From positions 1 to 64,000 of the forward strand of contig CALUIN010000001.1 in the NCBI GenBank assembly GCA_944320745.1: a stretch of 64,000 bases of DNA, written 5' to 3'. The stretch comes from an uncultured Alloprevotella sp. (GTDB lineage: Bacteria > Bacteroidota > Bacteroidia > Bacteroidales > Bacteroidaceae). The notes under the pieces are model-generated. The model ran no database searches. It was not told the origin of the DNA and was given only the letters and a program-made list of their open reading frames with translations. Both the position numbers and the translations under genes were made by a program. Below, one piece after another: positions 60,429 through 64,000 of this stretch. Each line of letters opens with the position of its first letter. Within the stretch, counting starts at the first letter, position 1.

Positions 60429-60974
60429 TCACAGTCTCAGTTCGGCCAGCGTCGTGCCGTCGATGCGCCGCACACGCAGGCAGCCGTCATCGAGCGTGGC
60501 GAAGGTGGGCGGATTGCCGCCCTTGGGGAACGTGGGCGAACCGGTGTTGCACACCGCGGGGCGGCCGTCCGCCGCGGGCTCCAGCTTCCACAGATGCGTG
60601 TGGCCGCAAAGCAGCACGTCGCAGCCCAGGGTCGGCAGCCGGTCCTCGCCGTAGACGTGGCCGTGGGTGAGAAACAGCCTCCGCCCGCCGGCATCCAGCA
60701 GCGCGTAGTCGCCCATCATCGGGAAACTAAGCAGCATCTGGTCCACCTCCGAGTCGCAGTTGCCGCGCACGGCCACGGTCCGTGCGGCCAGGGCATTAAG
60801 CCGGGCGGCCACGCCGGGTGCGTCGAGCCCGGCGGGCAAGCCGTTGCGCGGGCCGTAGTTGAGCAAGTCGCCCAGCAGGAGCAGGCTGTCGTAGCCCTCC
60901 GCTTCGTAGAAACGCAATACTTGCTCGAGGGCGGGCAACGAGCCGTGGATGTCGGAAAGAATCAAGTATTTCAT
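60429..60974 (-). CDS. YfcE-like metallophosphoesterase
   Basis: The 181-residue calcineurin-like phosphoesterase has all five metal motifs: LSDIHGS (Asp8, His10), LLLGDLLNYGPRN, VRGNCDSEVD, LTHGHVYGED and LLCGHTHLWK. YfcE-type enzymes hydrolyse phosphodiesters with Mn2+ in vitro; the natural substrate is unclear. The ATG at 60974 is preferred because the frame begins with the first motif and because a promoter box lies at 61008-61015. The gene is divergent from the GSCFA gene. Confidence 0.87.
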   Translation of the reverse strand: MKYLILSDIHGSLPALEQVLRFYEAEGYDSLLLLGDLLNYGPRNGLPAGLDAPGVAARLNALAARTVAVRGNCDSEVDQMLLSFPMMGDYALLDAGGRRLFLTHGHVYGEDRLPTLGCDVLLCGHTHLWKLEPAADGRPAVCNTGSPTFPKGGNPPTFATLDDGCLRVRRIDGTTLAELRL

Positions 60975-61007
60975 ACCGGTCAAGTCTGTTGGTTCGTGTA
61001 TCGGGGG

Positions 61008-61039
61008 CAAAGGTAATGCAAATCGGGAGCAGAGACAAA
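61008..61039 (-). promoter_or_regulatory. Promoter of the phosphodiesterase gene
   Basis: On the minus strand TTTG, a 20-nt spacer and TACCTTTG (61008-61015) match the consensus exactly, 33 nt before the start codon. Confidence 0.78.
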
Positions 61040-61152
61040 CGAAAACGCAGTTTTCAAGTTCGGCCCTGCCAGGTTGCAGCCAATCCCGTTCAAAGGCAAG
61101 CCATCGCGGGCAAACGGCCCGCTCCGCCCCACCCCCGCAGCGGCCGGACAAG

Positions 61153-61232
61153 CCTTAGGCGCGCTTCTCACGGGGATAGGGCCAGTTTTTACGGGGCTAA
61201 GGCCCGTCGCGACTGGGCCTACCCCCGTGTCC
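61153..61232. repeat. 21-bp-period palindromic repeat array R9
   Basis: The units CCTTAGGCGCG, ACGGGGATAGGGCC, ACGGGGCTAAGGCCCGT and GGGCCTACCCCCGT follow at steps of 22, 21 and 21 bp, with the AGTTTTT linker seen in other copies. It lies between the divergent phosphodiesterase and GSCFA genes. Confidence 0.88.
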
Positions 61233-61327
61233 GCGGGTCCGGCGGCGGCGTGTGCGCGGCCCGGCGGGGAAGGCGCCCGCACCATCCGCCGGCCACGAAG
61301 GCAGGCTGAGAAAAAGAGAGGGAAAGG

Positions 61328-61359
61328 CTTTGCCTGTCGGCCAAGTTGCCGTAATTTTG
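61328..61359 (+). promoter_or_regulatory. Promoter of the GSCFA - murF/alr genes, very close to the start codon
   Basis: TTTG near 61329, a spacer of about 19 nt and TAATTTTG (61352-61359) match the consensus. The ATG is at 61368, only 8 nt after the -7 box, so the message is leaderless or nearly so. Confidence 0.7.
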
Positions 61360-61367
61360 CAGGAGTT

Positions 61368-62321
61368 ATGGACTTCCGAACCGTAGTAAGCCTGCCGCCG
61401 CGGCAGACCGTCCTGCAACCCTCGAGCCGTGTGGTCCTGCTGGGTTCCTGCTTTGCCGAGCACGTAGGCCGGCACATGGCCGACGCCCTGCCCGCCGGAC
61501 AGGTCGAGGCGAACCCTTTCGGCGTGCTCTACAACCCGCAAAGCCTCCGCCTGGGCCTCGACTTCCTGCTGGGCCGCCCGTTCCCCTACGCCGCGGCCCT
61601 GTTCCAAGGCCGCGACGGCCTGTGGCACAGCTGGCTCCACTCGGGCGAGTTCTCCGCCCGCACGGCCGAAGCGTGCCGCGCGGGCATCGCGGCCCGTCTG
61701 GAACGCGCCGGCAGACTGCTGGCCGAGGCAGACCTCGTGGTCCTCACGTTCGGCACGGCCGTCTGCTACTGCCTGGCCGGGACGGACCAGGTCGTGGCCA
61801 ACTGCCACAAAGAGCCGGCCGCCCGCTTCCGGGAGACGCGCCCCGACGTGGCGGGTACGTGCGCCGGCTGGGCGGACACGCTCGCCGCCCTCCACAGCCT
61901 GAACCCGCGGGCCAGGGTGGTGTTCACCGTGAGCCCCTACCGGTATGCCAAGTACGGCTTCCACGGCTCGCAGCTCAGCAAGGCGGTGCTCCTGCTCGCC
62001 GTGGAGCAGATCGTCTCCGCCGTCCCGCAGGCCGCCTACTTCCCCGCCTACGAAATCGTACTGGACGAACTGCGGGACTACCGCTTCTTCGACCGCGACA
62101 TGCTCCACCCCTCGGCGCAGGCCGTGGACTACGTGTGGGAGCGCTTCCGGCAGTGGACGTTCAGCCCCGCGCTGGAGGCCTTCGCCGCCGAGCGCGCCCG
62201 CCTGCTCCGCGCCGCGGCCCACCGCCCGCTCCATCCCGGCTCGCCCGAGGACTGCGCCTTCCGCGAACGCGTCACCGCGCAGCGCGAGGCGTTCCGCCGC
62301 AAGTGGGACACCGACGCTTAG
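61368..62321 (+). CDS. GSCFA family protein
   Basis: The 317-residue protein carries the family-naming motif LLGSCFAEHVG (GSCFA at 26-30), then VEANPFGVLYNPQSL, LVVLTFGTAVCY, FTVSPYRY, YFPAYEIVLDELRDYRF and DMLHPSAQAVDYVWERF. These blocks match the SGNH-like hydrolase layout (Ser27, and the DxLH with Asp and His near residues 244-247), so an esterase or acyl-transfer activity is plausible. Function is unproven. It lies 22 nt upstream of murF-alr, a pairing common in Bacteroidales, which suggests a cell-envelope role. A longer open frame upstream is ruled out by the promoter. Confidence 0.85.
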   Translation: MDFRTVVSLPPRQTVLQPSSRVVLLGSCFAEHVGRHMADALPAGQVEANPFGVLYNPQSLRLGLDFLLGRPFPYAAALFQGRDGLWHSWLHSGEFSARTAEACRAGIAARLERAGRLLAEADLVVLTFGTAVCYCLAGTDQVVANCHKEPAARFRETRPDVAGTCAGWADTLAALHSLNPRARVVFTVSPYRYAKYGFHGSQLSKAVLLLAVEQIVSAVPQAAYFPAYEIVLDELRDYRFFDRDMLHPSAQAVDYVWERFRQWTFSPALEAFAAERARLLRAAAHRPLHPGSPEDCAFRERVTAQREAFRRKWDTDA

Positions 62322-62343
62322 AACCAATCGTACCTATTTATAT

Positions 62344-64000
62344 ATGCACTACACCTTACAAAGCATTGCCGGCATCATCGGGGCGACCTGCCCCGCCGGC
62401 TCCGGCCGCTCGGAATACGGCGACGCGGCCATCGATTGGATGCTCACCGACAGCCGTTCCCTGGCTTTCCCCGAGACCACCCTGTTCTTCGCCCTGCGCA
62501 CCCGCCTGGGCGACGGTCACAAATACATCCCCGACCTCTACCGCCGCGGGGTGCGCAGTTTCGTAGCAGGCACGCTGCCCGCCGACGCGGCCCGCCGCTT
62601 CCCGGACGCCAACTTCCTGCTCGTCCCCAGCCCGCTGAAAGCGCTGCAACGACTGGCCGAAGCCCACCGCAAGGCCTTCGACATCCCCGTGGTAGGCATC
62701 ACGGGCTCGAACGGCAAGACCGTGGTGAAGGAATGGCTCTACCAGCTGCTTTCGCCTACGCTGGCCGTGACGCGCTCGCCGCGGTCGTATAATTCGCAAA
62801 TCGGCGTGCCCCTCTCCGTGCTCCTGCTCGACGCGCGCAGCCAGGTGGGACTCTTCGAGGCAGGCATCTCGCAGCCGGGCGAAATGTCCGCTCTGCGCCA
62901 CATTATCCGCCCCACCGTCGGGATAATGACCAACCTCGGCCCCGCCCACCAGGAGAACTTCGCCACTATGGACGAGAAATGCCTGGAGAAGCTTTCGCTC
63001 TTCCGCGAGGCGGACGTGCTCATCTACAATGCGGACGAGGAGGCCGTGGCCCGCGGCGTCAAGGCGATGGGCTACGCCGGCCGCCGGCTGGCCTGGTCGC
63101 GCCGCGACAGCTCCTGCCCCCTCTACGTCGAGGCCCTGGAGAAGGACGCGCGGGGCACGTGCATCCGCTACCGCTACGAGGGTGCGGCCCACGAGGCCCG
63201 CATTCCCTTCACCGACGATGCCGCGGCACTCAACTGCCTGCACTGCCTGGCGGCCTGTCTCTACCTGGGGCTGACGCCGGACGAGGTGGCGCGCCGCCTG
63301 GAACGGCTCGAGCCGGTCGCCATGCGGCTGGAGGTGATTCAGGGCGTAAGGGGCTGCACGCTTATCAACGACACGTACAACTCGGACGTGGCTTCGCTCG
63401 ACATCGCCCTCGACTTCATGAACCGCCGCCCGGCCACGGCCGGAGCAGCCGATGCCGACACCGCCGGCGAAGCACCGCGCAAGACGCTCATCCTCTCGGA
63501 CATCCTGCAAACGGGCATGGACGGGACGGAGCTCTACGGCCGCGTGGCACAGATGGCTGCCAGCCGCGGCATAGACCGCATTGTCGGCGTAGGGCCCGCC
63601 ATCTCGGCGGCACACGCCCTGTTCCCCATGAAGAAAAGTTTCTTCCCCACGAGCGAGGCGCTGCTGGCGAGCGGACTGCTCGACACTTTCCACGACGAGG
63701 TGGTACTCGTCAAGGGGGCGCGCGCCTTCGGCTTCGAGCAAATCACCGAGGCGCTATCCTTCCGCGTTCACGAGACGACGCTCGAAGTCAACCTCGAGGC
63801 GCTGGCCGCCAACCTGAACTTCTACCGCTCCTTCATGCGGCCGCAGACCAAGCTGACGTGCATGGTGAAGGCATCGGCCTACGGCTCGGGCGCCGTGGAG
63901 GTGGCCAAGACCCTGCAGGACCGCGGCGTGGACTACTTGGCCGTGGCCGTGGCCGACGAGGGCGCAGAACTGCGCCGGGCCGGCATCACTACGGGCATCA
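62344..64000 (+). CDS. Bifunctional MurF - alanine racemase fusion, 5' part (runs off the right edge)
   Basis: The frame is open from the ATG at 62344 to the window end (552 codons). Residues 1 to about 465 are MurF, which adds D-Ala-D-Ala to the UDP-MurNAc-tripeptide: P-loop GITGSNGKT (118-126), NSQIGVPLSVLL, EAGISQPGEMSAL, TNLGPAHQENF and LINDTYNSDVASLDIAL. From about residue 478 an alanine racemase begins: TTLEVNLEALAANLNFYR, and CMVKASAYGSG with the PLP lysine at residue 509. The racemase makes the D-Ala used by D-Ala-D-Ala ligase. This fusion is known in Bacteroidota. Confidence 0.95.
   Translation, partial: MHYTLQSIAGIIGATCPAGSGRSEYGDAAIDWMLTDSRSLAFPETTLFFALRTRLGDGHKYIPDLYRRGVRSFVAGTLPADAARRFPDANFLLVPSPLKALQRLAEAHRKAFDIPVVGITGSNGKTVVKEWLYQLLSPTLAVTRSPRSYNSQIGVPLSVLLLDARSQVGLFEAGISQPGEMSALRHIIRPTVGIMTNLGPAHQENFATMDEKCLEKLSLFREADVLIYNADEEAVARGVKAMGYAGRRLAWSRRDSSCPLYVEALEKDARGTCIRYRYEGAAHEARIPFTDDAAALNCLHCLAACLYLGLTPDEVARRLERLEPVAMRLEVIQGVRGCTLINDTYNSDVASLDIALDFMNRRPATAGAADADTAGEAPRKTLILSDILQTGMDGTELYGRVAQMAASRGIDRIVGVGPAISAAHALFPMKKSFFPTSEALLASGLLDTFHDEVVLVKGARAFGFEQITEALSFRVHETTLEVNLEALAANLNFYRSFMRPQTKLTCMVKASAYGSGAVEVAKTLQDRGVDYLAVAVADEGAELRRAGITTGI

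Noticed and set aside
1..64000. Mobile element or prophage
   Set aside because: No transposase, integrase, phage or conjugation gene was recognised on either strand; gene content and base composition are even apart from short AT-rich gaps.

Overview
The window is chromosomal DNA from a GC-rich member of the Bacteroidota, most likely order Bacteroidales; I cannot name the genus. Evidence: promoters of the Bacteroidota type (TTTG, about 20 nt, TAnnTTTG) in front of many genes; Mfa/FimB-type fimbrillins; a type IX secretion C-terminal domain; GH92 mannosidases with a Ser-type sulfatase; a MurF-Alr fusion; and the block carboxynorspermidine dehydrogenase - bcp - recA. No transposase, integrase, phage gene, rRNA or CRISPR was seen. 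One tRNA is present (tRNA-Arg, CCG). The gut-glycan gene set suggests a host-associated lifestyle, which is inference.

Layout. 1-35: the first codons of dnaK (minus). 562-15.2 kb: a seven-gene minus-strand fimbrial operon (DUF3575, DUF3868/OmpA-TPR, major fimbrillin, FimB/Mfa2-like anchor, Mfa1-type minor fimbrillin, lipoprotein, 1890-aa T9SS-sorted protein), with a long leader and an attenuator-like hairpin after the major subunit. 15.5-18.7 kb: carboxynorspermidine dehydrogenase family gene, bcp, recA, small lipoprotein. 19.1-26.6 kb: nitroreductase, glmM, sulfatase, B12-dependent ribonucleotide reductase. 26.6-31.8 kb: an unusual FolB-HAD fusion, a TPP-riboswitch-controlled thiS-thiG-thiH-thiF operon, and an NlpE-like lipoprotein. 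31.9-37.8 kb: MATE exporter with a terminator-like leader hairpin, GH92, RluA-type pseudouridine synthase, OmpA lipoprotein. 37.9-48.2 kb: a NarL-type two-component system, a divergent secreted protein plus 1702-aa FG-GAP/VCBS surface protein, and an M64 peptidase. 48.5-64 kb: tRNA-Arg, asnA, BACON lipoprotein, LptD-like protein, HD hydrolase, second GH92, udk, clpB, YfcE-like phosphodiesterase, GSCFA protein, and murF-alr running off the end.

Most notable: (1) nine intergenic arrays of a dispersed repeat with a 21-bp period built on the palindrome ACGGGGCTWAGCCCCGT, about one per 7 kb; I know of no name for it. (2) The same 16-bp palindrome, TCACGGAAAACCGTGA, lies exactly 22 nt upstream of the -7 boxes of the response regulator gene and of the operon divergent from its kinase, replacing the -33 box both times. 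This is a strong candidate operator for that regulator. (3) A FolB-HAD fusion that could supply the missing dihydroneopterin-phosphate phosphatase step. (4) A terminator-like 14-bp hairpin in the leader of a MATE exporter.

Many long reading frames on opposite strands here are GC-driven shadows and are not reported.
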